From: Caulobacter sp. UNC358MFTsu5.1
GTDB taxonomy: Bacteria; Pseudomonadota; Alphaproteobacteria; Caulobacterales; Caulobacteraceae
NCBI RefSeq assembly: GCF_000712075.1
Contig: NZ_JONW01000006.1
Location: 1-64,000, forward strand
Reading direction: 5' to 3'
Length of the DNA stretch: 64,000 bases
Shown: positions 19,379-28,593 of the stretch, piece by piece
How positions within the stretch are numbered: position 1 is the stretch's first letter
Layout of the letters: each line of letters opens with the position of its first letter
Notes under the pieces: model-generated
The model's database searches: none
The model's input: the letters and a program-made list of their open reading frames with translations, nothing else
What the model was told of the DNA's origin: nothing
Translations under genes and position numbers: made by a program

Positions 19379-19954
19379 GTGACCAAGCGACCGCCGTCCG
19401 ACGACGAGGGCCTGCGTCTCTGGCGCCTGGTGGCCTCGACGGTGACGGGCCGCGGGCCCGAGCGACCGGAGAAGATGCGGGTCAAGGCCAAGCCGCGCCC
19501 GGCGGCCAGGGCCGAGCTCCTGGCCCATGTCGCCGACGTCTCCCCGCCGACCCACCTGGCCTCGATCGCGCCGCTGCGCATCGATCCGGCCGAGATCAGG
19601 ACGCTCAGGCCCAAGGTCGCCAAGCCGCCGCCGGGCCGCATCGAGCCCAACCGCAAGCGCCGCATCGCCAAGGAGCACGATCCGATCGGCGCCCGGCTCG
19701 ACATGCACGGCCTGGACCAGGACCGCGCGCGGGCGACCTTGGAGGCCTTCGTGCGGCGGGCCTGGGACGACGGCCACCGCGCCGTGCTGGTGATCACCGG
19801 CAAGGGCAAGGTGGGGCACGGCGTCCTGAAGCAGCGCACGCCGGAATGGCTGGCCGATCCGGCGCTGAGGGAGATGATCGCCGGGGTTTCGGTGGCGGAC
19901 CAGCGCCACGGGGGCGAGGGGGCGCTGTACGTGGCGCTGAAGCGGAAATCTTAG
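19379..19954 (+). CDS. Smr/MutS2-type domain protein
   Basis: The 191-residue protein has a basic, low-complexity N-terminal half and a C-terminal Smr domain: LDMHGLDQDRARATLEAF, VLVITGKGK and the closing HGGEGALYVALKR. Stand-alone Smr proteins are nucleic-acid-binding and some are nucleases; the physiological role of this DNA-binding-like form is not established. GTG 19379 follows a GGGGCTGAG sequence. It is the last gene of the Tim44-mltA-smr unit and is convergent with hisE across a hairpin repeat. Confidence 0.88.
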   Translation: MTKRPPSDDEGLRLWRLVASTVTGRGPERPEKMRVKAKPRPAARAELLAHVADVSPPTHLASIAPLRIDPAEIRTLRPKVAKPPPGRIEPNRKRRIAKEHDPIGARLDMHGLDQDRARATLEAFVRRAWDDGHRAVLVITGKGKVGHGVLKQRTPEWLADPALREMIAGVSVADQRHGGEGALYVALKRKS

Positions 19955-19972
19955 AAGTCTTGGGGGCGATCA

Positions 19973-20101
19973 CTTGCCCCCTACGGATCGCTTCGCGATC
20001 GTCTTCCCCCGCAGGGGGAAGAGCGCCGTGGCGGGCGCCGGCGCGAGGGCTCCGCCCCCTACGGGGGCGGACAGGCGGCGAAGCCGCCAGGTGGGGGCAA
20101 G
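19973..20101 (+). repeat. Multi-hairpin intergenic element, copy A
   Basis: Outer arms CTTGCCCCC and GGGGGCAAG enclose four hairpins: GATCGC/GCGATC with loop TTC, CTTCCCCC/GGGGGAAG, TCCGCCCCC/GGGGGCGGA, and GGCGGC/GCCGCC with loop GAA. It fills the gap between the convergent smr and hisE genes. Other copies are at 25178-25294 (inverted), 45495-45548 (partial) and 54491-54600. Stems carry compensatory changes between copies. Copy A has about 20 extra bases in its centre. Confidence 0.9.
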
Positions 20102-20112
20102 GGGGTGAGCCG

Positions 20113-20448
20113 CTAGACCCGCGAAGCCTTCTCGGCGATCCCGGAAGTCCCCTCGCGGGCCGCCAGCTTGTCGGCCACCGCGTCCAGCGAGACGCCCGAA
20201 GCCGCCATCAGGGCCAGCCAGTGGTACAGCAGGTCGGCGCTTTCGGCCGCCAGGGCGTCCGGGCCCTGAGCGACGGCGGCGATCACCGTCTCGACGGCTT
20301 CCTCGCCCAGCTTCTTGGCGGCCAGGGCAGGATCGTTCAGCAGCTTGGCGGTGTAGGACACGGCCGGATCGCCGCCCTTGCGGGCCTCGATCGTGGCGGC
20401 CAGGCGCTCCAGGACCTCGAACAGGCGCGTGCCGGTTTGGGTTTCCAT
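20113..20448 (-). CDS. hisE: Phosphoribosyl-ATP pyrophosphatase
   Basis: HisE removes pyrophosphate from phosphoribosyl-ATP in histidine synthesis. The 111-residue protein has the all-alpha NTP-pyrophosphatase fold with KLGEEAVETVIAA and ESADLLYHWLALM, which hold the acidic metal-binding residues. The ATG at 20448 overlaps the hisF stop. It closes the hisB-hisH-hisA-hisF-hisE run; HisI is not fused to it and is not in the window. Confidence 0.95.
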   Translation of the reverse strand: METQTGTRLFEVLERLAATIEARKGGDPAVSYTAKLLNDPALAAKKLGEEAVETVIAAVAQGPDALAAESADLLYHWLALMAASGVSLDAVADKLAAREGTSGIAEKASRV

Positions 20449-21230
20449 TAGGCGGCCCCCTTCAGGTCGTCCAGGCGCACCGGGATGCCGGCGTCGGCCA
20501 TGGCCCGCTTGGCCTCGCCGATGCTGATCTCGCCGAAGTGGAAGATCGAGGCGGCCAGGACGGCGGCGGCATGGCCGTCGCGGGCGGCTTCCACCAGGTG
20601 TTCGGTCTTGCCGGCCCCGCCCGAGGCGATCACCGGCACGGTCACCGCGCCCGTCACGGCCTTCAGCAGCGGGATGTCGTAGCCGATCTTGGCCCCGTCG
20701 CGGTCCATCGAGGTCAGCAGGATCTCGCCGGCGCCGCGCTCGACCACCTTGGCGGCCCACTCGACCACGTCGATGCCGGTGTCCTTGCGACCGCCATAGG
20801 TCCAGACGTTCCAGCCCGAGCCGTCCTCGCGCGCCTTGGCGTCGATGGCCACCACCACGCACTGGGCGCCGAAGGCGTCGGCCCCGGCGGCCACCAGGTC
20901 GGGGTTCTCGACGGCGGCGGTGTTGACGCTGACCTTGTCGGCGCCGGCCAGCAGCAGGCGGCGCATGTCGGCCACCTGGCGCACGCCGCCGCCCACCGAG
21001 ACGGGCATGAAGCAGACCTCGGCGGTGCGCGAGATCACGTCCAGGATCAGGCCGCGGCCCTCGCTGGAGGCGGTGATGTCCAGGAACATCAGCTCGTCGG
21101 CGCCGGCCGCGTCATAGGCCCGCGCCTGCTCCACCGGATCGCCGGCGTCGCGGAGGGAGACGAAGTTGACCCCCTTGACCACCCGGCCGTCCTTGACGTC
21201 CAGGCAAGGAATGATCCGGGTCTTCAGCAT
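20448..21230 (-). CDS. hisF: Imidazole glycerol phosphate synthase subunit HisF
   Basis: HisF is the cyclase barrel that, with ammonia from HisH, makes imidazole glycerol phosphate and AICAR. The 260-residue TIM barrel begins [20 protein letters not shown], with catalytic Asp in CLDV, and contains [23 protein letters not shown] (second catalytic Asp) and VIASGGAGK phosphate-binding loops. Start and stop overlap hisA and hisE, so the genes are translationally coupled. Confidence 0.97.
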   Translation of the reverse strand: MLKTRIIPCLDVKDGRVVKGVNFVSLRDAGDPVEQARAYDAAGADELMFLDITASSEGRGLILDVISRTAEVCFMPVSVGGGVRQVADMRRLLLAGADKVSVNTAAVENPDLVAAGADAFGAQCVVVAIDAKAREDGSGWNVWTYGGRKDTGIDVVEWAAKVVERGAGEILLTSMDRDGAKIGYDIPLLKAVTGAVTVPVIASGGAGKTEHLVEAARDGHAAAVLAASIFHFGEISIGEAKRAMADAGIPVRLDDLKGAA

Positions 21231-21955
21231 CAGGCGGCCGCTATGGTCAGGGCTTCGGCCGGCCGGATGGTGCCGGCGTAGAGCGAGCGGCCCAGGATGG
21301 CGCCGGCGATCTCGACGCCCTGGCGGGCCTTCAGCCGCTCGATGTCGGCCACCGAGGCCACGCCGCCCGAGGCGATGACCGGAATCGACACGGCGTCGGC
21401 CAGCTCGCCCACGCCCTCGACATTGACGCCGGTCAGGGCGCCGTCGCGGCTGATGTCGGTGACGATCAGGGCGGCCACGCCCACGTCCTCGAAGCGCTTG
21501 CCCAGGGTGATGGCGTCCAGGTCCGACAGGCCGGTCCAGCCGTCGACCGCCACCTTGCCGTCGCGCACATCGACGGCCACGGCGATCTGCTCGGGCCACA
21601 GCTTGGCGGCCTTGCGGACCAGCTCGGGGTCGTGGACGGCCACGGTGCCCAGGATCACGCGGCTGACGCCCGCCTCGATCCAGGCCTCGACGCCTTCCAG
21701 GGTGCGGATGCCGCCGCCCAGCTGCACGGGGATCGACACGGCTTCGAGGATCGACTGCACGGCGGCGGTGTTGACCGACTTGCCTTCGATGGCGCCGTTC
21801 AGGTCGACCACGTGCAGCCACGAGAAGCCGTCGCGCACGAAGCGCTCGGCCTGGTCGGCGGGGCTGTTGTTGAAGACGGTGGCCTTTTCCATGTCGCCAT
21901 GGAGCAGGCGCACGCACTGGCCGTCCTTCAGGTCGATGGCGGGATAGAGGATCAT
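21230..21955 (-). CDS. hisA: ProFAR isomerase HisA
   Basis: HisA performs the Amadori isomerisation of ProFAR to PRFAR. The 241-residue half-barrel repeat protein starts [22 protein letters not shown] with the catalytic Asp in AIDL, and has [20 protein letters not shown] and [11 protein letters not shown] 21955 is chosen over a start three residues earlier because MILYPAIDL is the conserved N-terminus. It overlaps hisH by four bases and hisF by one. Confidence 0.97.
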   Translation of the reverse strand: MILYPAIDLKDGQCVRLLHGDMEKATVFNNSPADQAERFVRDGFSWLHVVDLNGAIEGKSVNTAAVQSILEAVSIPVQLGGGIRTLEGVEAWIEAGVSRVILGTVAVHDPELVRKAAKLWPEQIAVAVDVRDGKVAVDGWTGLSDLDAITLGKRFEDVGVAALIVTDISRDGALTGVNVEGVGELADAVSIPVIASGGVASVADIERLKARQGVEIAGAILGRSLYAGTIRPAEALTIAAA

Positions 21956-22593
21956 GGGCGCCATTCCAGGAAGTTGGCGAGCAGGGCGAGCCCCGCGGCT
22001 TGGGATTTTTCGGGGTGGAACTGTACGCCCGCGACGTTGCCCTTGGCCACAGCGGCCGTGAACAGCCCGCCGTGGTCGCTGACGGCGACGATGTCGGCCG
22101 GGTCGGCCGGGGTCAGGGCGAAGGAGTTGGCGTAGTACATGTGGGCACCGTCCGGGACGCCCTGGAACAGGACGTGGTCGCGCGCGAAGGCGATCGCGTT
22201 CCAGCCCATGTGGGGGATGGTCAGCGACGGGTCGCTGGGCTCCAGCTTCTTCACCTGGCCCTGGATCCAGTCCAGGCCCGGCGTGACGCCGAACTCCAGG
22301 CCTTCGGTGGCCAGCAGCTGATGGCCGACGCAGATGCCCATGAACGGGACGCCGCGACCGTGCACGGCCTCGTTCATGGCCTCGTAGACGCCGGTGGCGT
22401 CCAGGCCCGCGCGGCACGAGGCGAAGGCGCCCACGCCCGGCAGGAACACGCGGTCGGCGGCGGCCACGACCGAGGGCTCGGCGGTGACAACGATGTCAGC
22501 GTCGATCCCATGGCGGCGGGCCGCCTCGCGCAGGGCTTTCTCGGCCGAGCGCAGGTTGCCCGACCCGTAATCGATCAGGGCGACGGTCTGCAT
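21952..22593 (-). CDS. hisH: Imidazole glycerol phosphate synthase glutaminase HisH
   Basis: HisH is the class I glutamine amidotransferase that supplies ammonia to HisF. The 213-residue protein shows the oxyanion and nucleophile region [11 protein letters not shown] with Cys88, and the His-Glu pair in GVQFHPEKS near residue 198. The N-terminus [13 protein letters not shown] is typical. It lies 12 bp after hisB in the same operon. Confidence 0.97.
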   Translation of the reverse strand: MQTVALIDYGSGNLRSAEKALREAARRHGIDADIVVTAEPSVVAAADRVFLPGVGAFASCRAGLDATGVYEAMNEAVHGRGVPFMGICVGHQLLATEGLEFGVTPGLDWIQGQVKKLEPSDPSLTIPHMGWNAIAFARDHVLFQGVPDGAHMYYANSFALTPADPADIVAVSDHGGLFTAAVAKGNVAGVQFHPEKSQAAGLALLANFLEWRP

Positions 22594-22605
22594 GAAATCA
22601 GCTTC

Positions 22606-23196
22606 CTACAGCACGCCCTTGGTGGAGGGGGCATGGCCGCCGGTCTTGGGGTCCAGCTCGACCGCCTGGCGCAGCGCCCGGGCCAGGGCCTTGAAACCGC
22701 TCTCGGCGACGTGGTGGGTGTTGTCGCCGTACAACGTCTCCAGGTGCACGCAGGCTCCGCAGTTCATCGCGAAGGCGTGGTGGAACTCCTTGAAGAGCTC
22801 GGTGTCCATCTCGCCGACCTTGGGCCGCTTGAAGTCGACCTTCCAGATCAGATAGGGCCGGTTGGACAGGTCGATGGCGCAGCGCGTCAGGGTCTCGTCC
22901 ATCGGGATATAGGCCGCGCCGAAGCGCCGGATGCCCTTGAAGCCGTCCAGCGCCTTGTTGATCGCCTGGCCCAGCACGATCCCGGTGTCTTCCACCGTGT
23001 GGTGCATGTCGATGTGCAGATCGCCCTTGGTCTCGACCTTCAGATCGAAGCCGCCGTGGCGCGCGAAGCTCTCCAGCATGTGGTCGTAGAAACCGATGCC
23101 GGTGGAGATCGTCGAGGCGCCGGTCCCGTCGAGATCGATCCAGACCCGGATCTGGGTCTCCTTCGTCTCGCGGACCACTTCAGCGGTGCGGGCCAT
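22606..23196 (-). CDS. hisB: Imidazoleglycerol-phosphate dehydratase
   Basis: HisB dehydrates imidazole glycerol phosphate using two manganese ions. The 196-residue monofunctional form (no phosphatase domain) has the two metal-binding motifs, FYDHMLESFARHGGFD and DIMHH-like HIDMHHTVED in the first half, and CGACVHLETLYGDNTHHVAES in the second. Length is typical. It is the first his gene here; the PfkB kinase gene ends 27 bp from its start, on the upstream side. Confidence 0.97.
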   Translation of the reverse strand: MARTAEVVRETKETQIRVWIDLDGTGASTISTGIGFYDHMLESFARHGGFDLKVETKGDLHIDMHHTVEDTGIVLGQAINKALDGFKGIRRFGAAYIPMDETLTRCAIDLSNRPYLIWKVDFKRPKVGEMDTELFKEFHHAFAMNCGACVHLETLYGDNTHHVAESGFKALARALRQAVELDPKTGGHAPSTKGVL

Positions 23197-23223
23197 CTGC
23201 GTCCTTACAGTCCGTTCTTGGCT

Positions 23224-24213
23224 CTAGAGGCCGTTCTTGGCGGCCAGTTCCCGCAGGCTGACCTGCGGGCGCGGACCGTAGTGGTCGATCACCTCGGCGG
23301 CGGCCAGCGAGCCCAGCTGGCCGCAGACCGGCAGCGGACGCCCCTGGGAGAGGCCGTAGAGGAAACCTGCGGCGTATTGGTCGCCCGCGCCGGTCGTGTC
23401 CACGACTTTTTCCACCGGATAGGCCGAGATTTCGTGCAAGGCCGCTCCGGAGGCGACGATCGAGCCTTTTTCGCTGCGGGTGACCGCGGCGATCTCGACC
23501 CGGCTGGCCAGGGCCTTCACGGCGGCGTCGAAGTCGGTGGTCTCGAACAGCGAGCAGATCTCGCTCTCGTTGGCGAAGACGATGTCGCACTGGGTCTCGA
23601 TGAAGCCCAGCAGGCCGCCGCGGTGGCGGTCGACGACGAAGCTGTCGCTGAGGGTCAGGGCGATCTTGCGACCGGCGCCGTGGCTCAGGGCGGCGGCCTT
23701 GGCGAAGGCGCGGCGGGCTTCGGGCGGGTCGAACAGATAGCCTTCCAGGTACGAATAGCTGGCGGCCTCGATGATCGCCGGGTCGACGTCGGCCGGGTTC
23801 AGCTCGACGCAGGCGCCCAGATAGGTCGACATCGTGCGCTGGGCGTCCGGCGTGACGTTGATCAGGCTCTGGGCCGTGGCCGGGCCTTCGGCCAGCGGCG
23901 GGGTGGTGAAGGCGCAGCCGATGGCCTGCATGTCGTGGCGGAACACGCCGCCCAGCTGGTCGTCGGCGACCTTGCCGATGAAGGCCACCTTGCCGCCGAA
24001 GCTGGCGACGCCGGCGGCGGTGTTGGCGGCCGAACCGCCCGAGGCCTCGATGGCCGCCGACATGACGTCGTACAGGCTGGCCGCGCGGGCCGGATCGATC
24101 AGGGCCATGGAGCCCTTCACCAGGCCCTCCCGCTCCAGGAAGGCGTCGTCGCACTGGGCGATGACATCGACGATGGCGTTGCCGATGGCGGCGACGTCGT
24201 AGAGAGCGGTCAT
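23224..24213 (-). CDS. PfkB family carbohydrate/adenosine kinase
   Basis: The 329-residue ribokinase-fold protein has both PfkB signatures: the Gly-rich block SGGSAANTAAGVASFGGKVAFIGKVADD near residue 50 and the C-terminal anion hole DTTGAGDQYAAGF with the catalytic Asp of GAGD. The N-terminus MTALYDVAAIGNAIVDV is typical of an adenosine-kinase-like subgroup common in alphaproteobacteria. The substrate cannot be fixed from sequence; adenosine or another nucleoside is more likely than a hexose. ATG 24213 follows a GAAAAAGGCC ribosome-site region. It is upstream of hisB on the same strand and may share its transcript. Confidence 0.87.
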   Translation of the reverse strand: MTALYDVAAIGNAIVDVIAQCDDAFLEREGLVKGSMALIDPARAASLYDVMSAAIEASGGSAANTAAGVASFGGKVAFIGKVADDQLGGVFRHDMQAIGCAFTTPPLAEGPATAQSLINVTPDAQRTMSTYLGACVELNPADVDPAIIEAASYSYLEGYLFDPPEARRAFAKAAALSHGAGRKIALTLSDSFVVDRHRGGLLGFIETQCDIVFANESEICSLFETTDFDAAVKALASRVEIAAVTRSEKGSIVASGAALHEISAYPVEKVVDTTGAGDQYAAGFLYGLSQGRPLPVCGQLGSLAAAEVIDHYGPRPQVSLRELAAKNGL

Positions 24214-24317
24214 GGAAGGCCTTTTTCGAATGGGCGACGCGCGCGGAGTACCGGATCGGGGCCCGCAAGGCAACGCGAGCCTTGCCCCGGCGATCACGGC
24301 GTTCTACCGCCAGAAGT

Positions 24318-25169
24318 ATGACCGACGTCCTTATCCTCGCCCCCGCGCCCGACGAACCCCGCTTCGCCAACAGCTGGTCGCCGCTGTTTGAGCGCCTGGC
24401 GGCGCCGCTACGGGCCCGAGGGCTGGAGGTCTCGGCCGCCAGCTGGGTCGACGCCGACACGGCCGGCGCCCGCGTGGTGCTGCCGCTGCTCAGCTGGGGC
24501 TATCATCTGCGGTCGGAGGAGTGGTTCGCCCGGCTGGACGCCCTGGAGGCCGCCGGCGCGCGCCTGGCCAATCCGGTGTCGGTGCTGCGCTGGAACACCA
24601 CCAAGACCTATCTGGCCGATCTGGCCGCCAAGGGCGCACCCGTCGTGCCGACCCATGCCGTGGACCGCCTGACCCTGGAGGCCCTGGACCACGCCCGCGA
24701 CGTGTTCGGCGTCGACGTGCTGGTGACCAAGCCGCAGATCTCGGGCGGCTCGCAGGACACGGTCAAGCTGCGCCACGCCGACGGCCTGACCGGCTGCACG
24801 ACCGGTCCGGCCCTGATCCAGCCGTTCCTGCCGGCCGTGGGCGAGGAGGGCGAGCTGTCGCTGTTCTATTTCGACGGCGTGTTCAGCCACGCGGTGACCA
24901 AGGTGGCCGTGGCCGGCGACTTCCGGGTCCAGCCGCAGTTCGGCGGCCAGGTCAGCGGCGTCGCGCCCGAGCCCGAGGCCCTGCACGCGGCCGAGATGGT
25001 GCTGAAGGCGGCTGGAGCCCCCCTGACCTACGCCCGCGTCGACCTGATCCGGGGCCTGGACGGCGCGCCGCAGCTGATGGAGCTGGAGGTCATCGAACCG
25101 GACCTGTTCCTGGAGCACGTGCACGACGACGGGGCGGCGTTCGCGGCGGCGGTGGAACGGGCGCTGTAG
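24318..25169 (+). CDS. ATP-grasp fold protein
   Basis: The 283-residue protein looks like a glutathione-synthetase-type ATP-grasp enzyme: an N-terminal domain (VLILAPAPDEPRFANSWSPLF), VLVTKPQISGGSQDT with the ATP-binding Lys and glycine loop, YFDGVFSHAVTKVA, and the metal-binding end YARVDLIRG ... MELEVIEPDLFLE. It belongs near the stand-alone RimK/DcsG-like group that ligates carboxylates to amines or amino acids; the substrate is unknown. ATG 24318 gives a clean start. It is divergent from the PfkB kinase and its stop lies 8 bp from a hairpin element shared with convergent nth. Confidence 0.78.
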   Translation: MTDVLILAPAPDEPRFANSWSPLFERLAAPLRARGLEVSAASWVDADTAGARVVLPLLSWGYHLRSEEWFARLDALEAAGARLANPVSVLRWNTTKTYLADLAAKGAPVVPTHAVDRLTLEALDHARDVFGVDVLVTKPQISGGSQDTVKLRHADGLTGCTTGPALIQPFLPAVGEEGELSLFYFDGVFSHAVTKVAVAGDFRVQPQFGGQVSGVAPEPEALHAAEMVLKAAGAPLTYARVDLIRGLDGAPQLMELEVIEPDLFLEHVHDDGAAFAAAVERAL

Positions 25170-25177
25170 CTCGCCCA

Positions 25178-25294
25178 CTTGCCCCCACCTGGCGGCTTCG
25201 CCGCCCGTCCGCCCCCATAGGGGGCGGAGCCTTCGCACCAGCGCTCTTCCCCCTCCGGGGGAAGACGGTCGCGAAGCGATCCGTAGGGGGCAAG
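25178..25294 (-). repeat. Multi-hairpin intergenic element, copy B (inverted)
   Basis: This is the reverse-complement copy of the element at 19973-20101, again filling the gap between two convergent genes. The outer arms and the second, third and fourth hairpins are intact, while the first has one A-C mismatch (GATCGC against GCGACC). The loop of the third hairpin reads TAT instead of TAC or TGC. Confidence 0.9.
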
Positions 25295-25304
25295 TGTTCG
25301 CCGC

Positions 25305-26015
25305 CTATGCGCCGAGGAATAGTTCTCTAGACGGGCACAGGTCCGCGATCCGGCAGATTTCGCACTTGGGCTTCCGCGCCACGCAGACATAGCGCCCGTG
25401 CAGGATCAGCCAATGGTGCGCTCGGGTCTTGAAGCGGTCGGGCACGATGCGCATCAGGTCGTCCTCGACCGCGTCCGGCGTCTTGCCGGCCGACAGCTTC
25501 AGGCGGTGCGAGACGCGGAACACGTGGGTGTCGACGGCGATGGCCGGTTCGATGTCCAGCTCGTTGAGCACCACGCTGGCGGTCTTGCGGCCCACGCCGG
25601 GCAGGCTTTCCAGCGCCTGGCGGTTCAGCGGCACCTCGCCGCCGTATTGATCGACCAGGATGCGGGCGGCGGCGATGACGTTCTTGGCCTTGGTGCGGAA
25701 CAGGCCGATCGAGGCGATGTAGGGCACCAGCCCCGCTTCCCCCAGCTCCAGCATCTTGGCGGCGCTGTCGACCTCGGCGAACAGCGGGCCGGTGGCCTTG
25801 TTCACCTGCACGTCGGTGGCCTGGGCCGATAGGGCCACGGCGGTCACCAGGGTGTAGGGGTTGGAATAGTGCAGCTCGGTCTTGGGGTGGTGCTCCAGGC
25901 TCTCGAACCGCGAGAACAGCACCTCGACGCGCTCGCGCTCGGCCGGCGAGACGCGTTTGGCGGCGGGGCGCTTCTTCACGAGGGGCTTGGAGGGTTTGCG
26001 AGCGGGCTTGGCCAT
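25305..26015 (-). CDS. nth: Endonuclease III
   Basis: Nth is the bifunctional glycosylase/AP lyase for oxidised pyrimidines. The 236-residue protein has the helix-hairpin-helix LPGVGRKTASVV (138-149) with catalytic Lys144, catalytic Asp162 in AVDTHVFRV, and the iron-sulfur ligands Cys211, Cys218, Cys221 and Cys227 in C-x6-C-x2-C-x5-C spacing. A basic Lys/Arg-rich extension of about 20 residues precedes the core. It is divergent from the DUF2244 gene and convergent with the ATP-grasp gene, ending 10 bp from a hairpin element. Confidence 0.97.
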   Translation of the reverse strand: MAKPARKPSKPLVKKRPAAKRVSPAERERVEVLFSRFESLEHHPKTELHYSNPYTLVTAVALSAQATDVQVNKATGPLFAEVDSAAKMLELGEAGLVPYIASIGLFRTKAKNVIAAARILVDQYGGEVPLNRQALESLPGVGRKTASVVLNELDIEPAIAVDTHVFRVSHRLKLSAGKTPDAVEDDLMRIVPDRFKTRAHHWLILHGRYVCVARKPKCEICRIADLCPSRELFLGA

Positions 26016-26080
26016 GGGCGGCGACCATGCCGTGATGCGCGCCTCTCGCCAAGGCGTGGGGCGAAGCCTAAATCAGCGCC

Positions 26081-26557
26081 ATGGCCGCGCCGCTGTACAT
26101 GGACGCCGTGATCAAGCCGAACCGCTCGATGAGCCGGCGCGGGCTGTACGTCGTGCTGGGCGTGATGATCGCCTTCAACCTGATGGTCGCGGTGTTCCTG
26201 CTGGTGGTCGGCGCGCCGCCGGTGCTGCCGTTCCTGGGGCTGGACGTCCTGGCGGTGGTGCTGGCCATGCGGGCCAGCTTCCGGGCCGCCGAGCGGTCCG
26301 AACGGGTGCGGGTCACCGCCGAGGCCGTGACCGTCAGCCGCGAGGACGAGAAGGGCGCGCGGGTGATCTGGACCTCGCCCACCGCCTTCACCCGCGTCGG
26401 CGTCGACCAGCCGGGCGAGCACGAGACCCGGGTGCGGCTGATGATGTCGCGCAAGCGCCTGACCCTGGGCCGCGCCTTGAGCCCGCCCGAGCGGGTGGAC
26501 TTCGCCCAGGCGCTGGAGCGGGCGATCCTGAAGGCCCGCGCTGAACGGCACGCATAG
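26081..26557 (+). CDS. DUF2244 membrane protein
   Basis: The 158-residue protein starts MAAPLYMDAVIKPNRSMSRRG, the family hallmark LxxxLxPNRSLS-like segment, followed by two transmembrane helices (about 23-65) and a cytosolic domain with VTVSREDEKGARVIWTSP. It matches DUF2244, predicted integral membrane proteins often encoded divergently from nth in alphaproteobacteria, as here. Function is unknown. The 65-bp gap to nth must hold both promoters. Confidence 0.88.
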   Translation: MAAPLYMDAVIKPNRSMSRRGLYVVLGVMIAFNLMVAVFLLVVGAPPVLPFLGLDVLAVVLAMRASFRAAERSERVRVTAEAVTVSREDEKGARVIWTSPTAFTRVGVDQPGEHETRVRLMMSRKRLTLGRALSPPERVDFAQALERAILKARAERHA

Positions 26558-26609
26558 GGCCGCAAGAACCGGGCGGACGGCGTTCGCCCAAACCACTATC
26601 TTCTCCCCC

Positions 26610-27491
26610 ATGGCCCTCGATATCTCCCCCTCGCAAGCCTTCGCCCACCTGACCGAGCGGTCGGCCGACTACGACCGCATGGCCAAGGCCCTGGCCTGGC
26701 TGGCCGACCGCTGGCAGGAACGCCCGTCCCTGGACGAGGCCGCCCAGGCCGTCGGCCTGTCGCCGTTCCATTTCCAGCGGGTGTTCAGCCGCTGGGCCGG
26801 GGTCAGCCCCAAGACCTTCGTCGCCGCCATCGCCCACGCCGAGGCCCGGCGGTCGCTGGAGGAGGGGGCCAGCGTGCTCGACGCGGCCTACGACGCCGGC
26901 CTTTCGGGCCCCTCGCGGCTGCACGACCTGTTCATCGCCCAGGAGGCGGTCACCCCCGGCGACGTGCGCCGGCGCGGGGAGGGGATCAGCCTGACCTGGG
27001 GCTGGGCGCCCACGCCCTACGGCAAGGGCCTGTTCGTCATGGCCCCGCGCGGCCTGGCGGGCCTGGCCTTCTCGGACGGCGACGACGCGGCGACCTTCGA
27101 CGACATGCACCGGCGCTTTCCGGCCGCCGACTGGCGCCGCGACGACGAGGCGGCGGCCCAGACCGCCATCCACGCCTTCCACGGCGGCGACCAGCCCCTG
27201 CCGGTGGTGCTGATCGGCTCGCCGTTCAACGTCCAGGTCTGGAAGGCCCTGCTGCGCATCCCGCCCGGCCAGACCAGCACCTATGGGGAGATCGCCGCCT
27301 GGGCGGGCAAGCCCCGGGCCTACCAGGCCACCGGCGGGGCGATCGGAGCCAATCCGATCTCGCTGCTGATCCCCTGCCACCGGGCCATCGCCAAGGACGG
27401 GCGGCTGACCGGCTATCATTGGGGCCTGGGCCGCAAGGCCGCGATCCTGGGCATGGAGGCGGTGGAGGCCGGCGCCCGGCTTTCGGCCTGA
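26610..27491 (+). CDS. Ada-like regulator/O6-alkylguanine-DNA alkyltransferase
   Basis: The 293-residue protein fuses an AraC-type helix-turn-helix domain (about 25-120; LDEAAQAVGLSPFHFQRVFSRWAGVSPKTF) to a methylated-DNA-protein-cysteine methyltransferase domain with acceptor Cys256 in IPCHR and the PPGQTSTYGEIA winged-helix segment. It lacks the N-terminal zinc-cysteine phosphotriester repair domain of E. coli Ada, so methyl-phosphotriester sensing as in E. coli is not expected. It repairs O6-alkylguanine and may autoregulate. No AlkA or AlkB gene is adjacent, though an alkB lies at 54.6 kb. Confidence 0.9.
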   Translation: MALDISPSQAFAHLTERSADYDRMAKALAWLADRWQERPSLDEAAQAVGLSPFHFQRVFSRWAGVSPKTFVAAIAHAEARRSLEEGASVLDAAYDAGLSGPSRLHDLFIAQEAVTPGDVRRRGEGISLTWGWAPTPYGKGLFVMAPRGLAGLAFSDGDDAATFDDMHRRFPAADWRRDDEAAAQTAIHAFHGGDQPLPVVLIGSPFNVQVWKALLRIPPGQTSTYGEIAAWAGKPRAYQATGGAIGANPISLLIPCHRAIAKDGRLTGYHWGLGRKAAILGMEAVEAGARLSA

Positions 27492-27537
27492 CGCTCCAGG
27501 GCCTAGTCTCGCCGAGACCGCCCTCGAGGAACCGCCC

Positions 27538-28593
27538 ATGACCGCCTCGATCAAGGCTTCGGCCAAGGCCTACGAGACCTGGCTGGGCGCGGCCCTGGGC
27601 GGCGACCTGGTCGAGGCCGATCTGGCCAGGAAGCACGACAAGATGCGCCAGGGCGCGTTCGCGTTCCTGCGGGCGACCTATTGGCGCTGGGCCGAGACCG
27701 TCCTCGAGGTCTGTCCGGACCTGGCCTCGGCCCCGCCGGTGCTGGCGATCGGCGACACCCATGTCGAGAATTTCGGCTGCTGGCGCGACGCCGAGGGCCG
27801 GCTGGTCTGGGGCGCCAACGATTTCGACGACGCGGCCGTCATGCCCTGGCCGCTGGACCTGGTGAGGCTGGCGGCCAGCGCCCTGCTGGCCCGCGACGGC
27901 AAGGACCCCGACGCCGGCGACATCTGCGACGCCGTCGCCGAGGGCTATCGGCAGGGTCTCCTCGCGCCCGAGCCGTTCATCCTCGAGCGGGACCACCGGT
28001 GGCTGCGCGAGGCGGTCATGCTGCCCGAGAAGGAACGCACCCGGTTCTGGGCGAAGTTCATGACGACCGAGGCGCGGCCGATCGGGGCCCGCTACGCCCA
28101 GGCCCTGCGGGGCGCCTTGCCGGATCCGACGGGACCCTTCGAGACCTTCCCGCGCACGGCCGGCGTCGGCAGCCTGGGCCGGCCGCGTTTCGTGGCCCGG
28201 GCCGACTGGCGGGGCGGCCCCGTGCTGCGCGAGGTCAAGGCGGTGGTCGTCTCGGCCTGGACGCTGCGCCATGGCGGCGACCCGTCGATCCGAGGCGGCG
28301 AGCTGGCCGAGGGCCGGTTCCGGGCGGTCGATCCGCACTACCGCGTCGCGGACGGCCTGGTGGTCCGCCGCCTGTCGCCCAACAGCCGCAAGATCGAAGC
28401 CGAGGACTCGGCCGACGATCTGCTGTCGATCGACATGCTGACGGCTATGGGCCGCGAGATCGCCGCCTGCCACGCGGGCGACCGCGCGGCCGTGGCGGGT
28501 CACCTGGCCAGCTTGCAGTCCGGCTGGCTGCGCGGCCACGCCAAGGCGGCCGCGCGCGGGGTCGAGGACGACTGGCGGGACTTCAGAGGATGA
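27538..28593 (+). CDS. DUF2252 family protein
   Basis: The 351-residue protein matches DUF2252, large proteins distantly related to aminoglycoside-phosphotransferase/kinase folds. Recognisable family features are the N-terminal [61 protein letters not shown] (kinase-like catalytic HxxN and DFDD motifs) and a helical C-terminus. It is soluble. Substrate and function are unknown. Its last 11 bases overlap the convergent hslU end. Confidence 0.87.
   Translation: MTASIKASAKAYETWLGAALGGDLVEADLARKHDKMRQGAFAFLRATYWRWAETVLEVCPDLASAPPVLAIGDTHVENFGCWRDAEGRLVWGANDFDDAAVMPWPLDLVRLAASALLARDGKDPDAGDICDAVAEGYRQGLLAPEPFILERDHRWLREAVMLPEKERTRFWAKFMTTEARPIGARYAQALRGALPDPTGPFETFPRTAGVGSLGRPRFVARADWRGGPVLREVKAVVVSAWTLRHGGDPSIRGGELAEGRFRAVDPHYRVADGLVVRRLSPNSRKIEAEDSADDLLSIDMLTAMGREIAACHAGDRAAVAGHLASLQSGWLRGHAKAAARGVEDDWRDFRG

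Noticed and set aside
25178..25294. The repeat units as a CRISPR array.
   Set aside because: Copies are tens of kilobases apart, palindromic throughout, with no regular spacers and no cas genes.
24318..28593. The ATP-grasp, nth, DUF2244, Ada-like and DUF2252 run as a possible novel biosynthetic or defence cluster.
   Set aside because: Genes are in mixed orientation with separate promoters, several have known housekeeping roles, and base composition is uniform with the surroundings.
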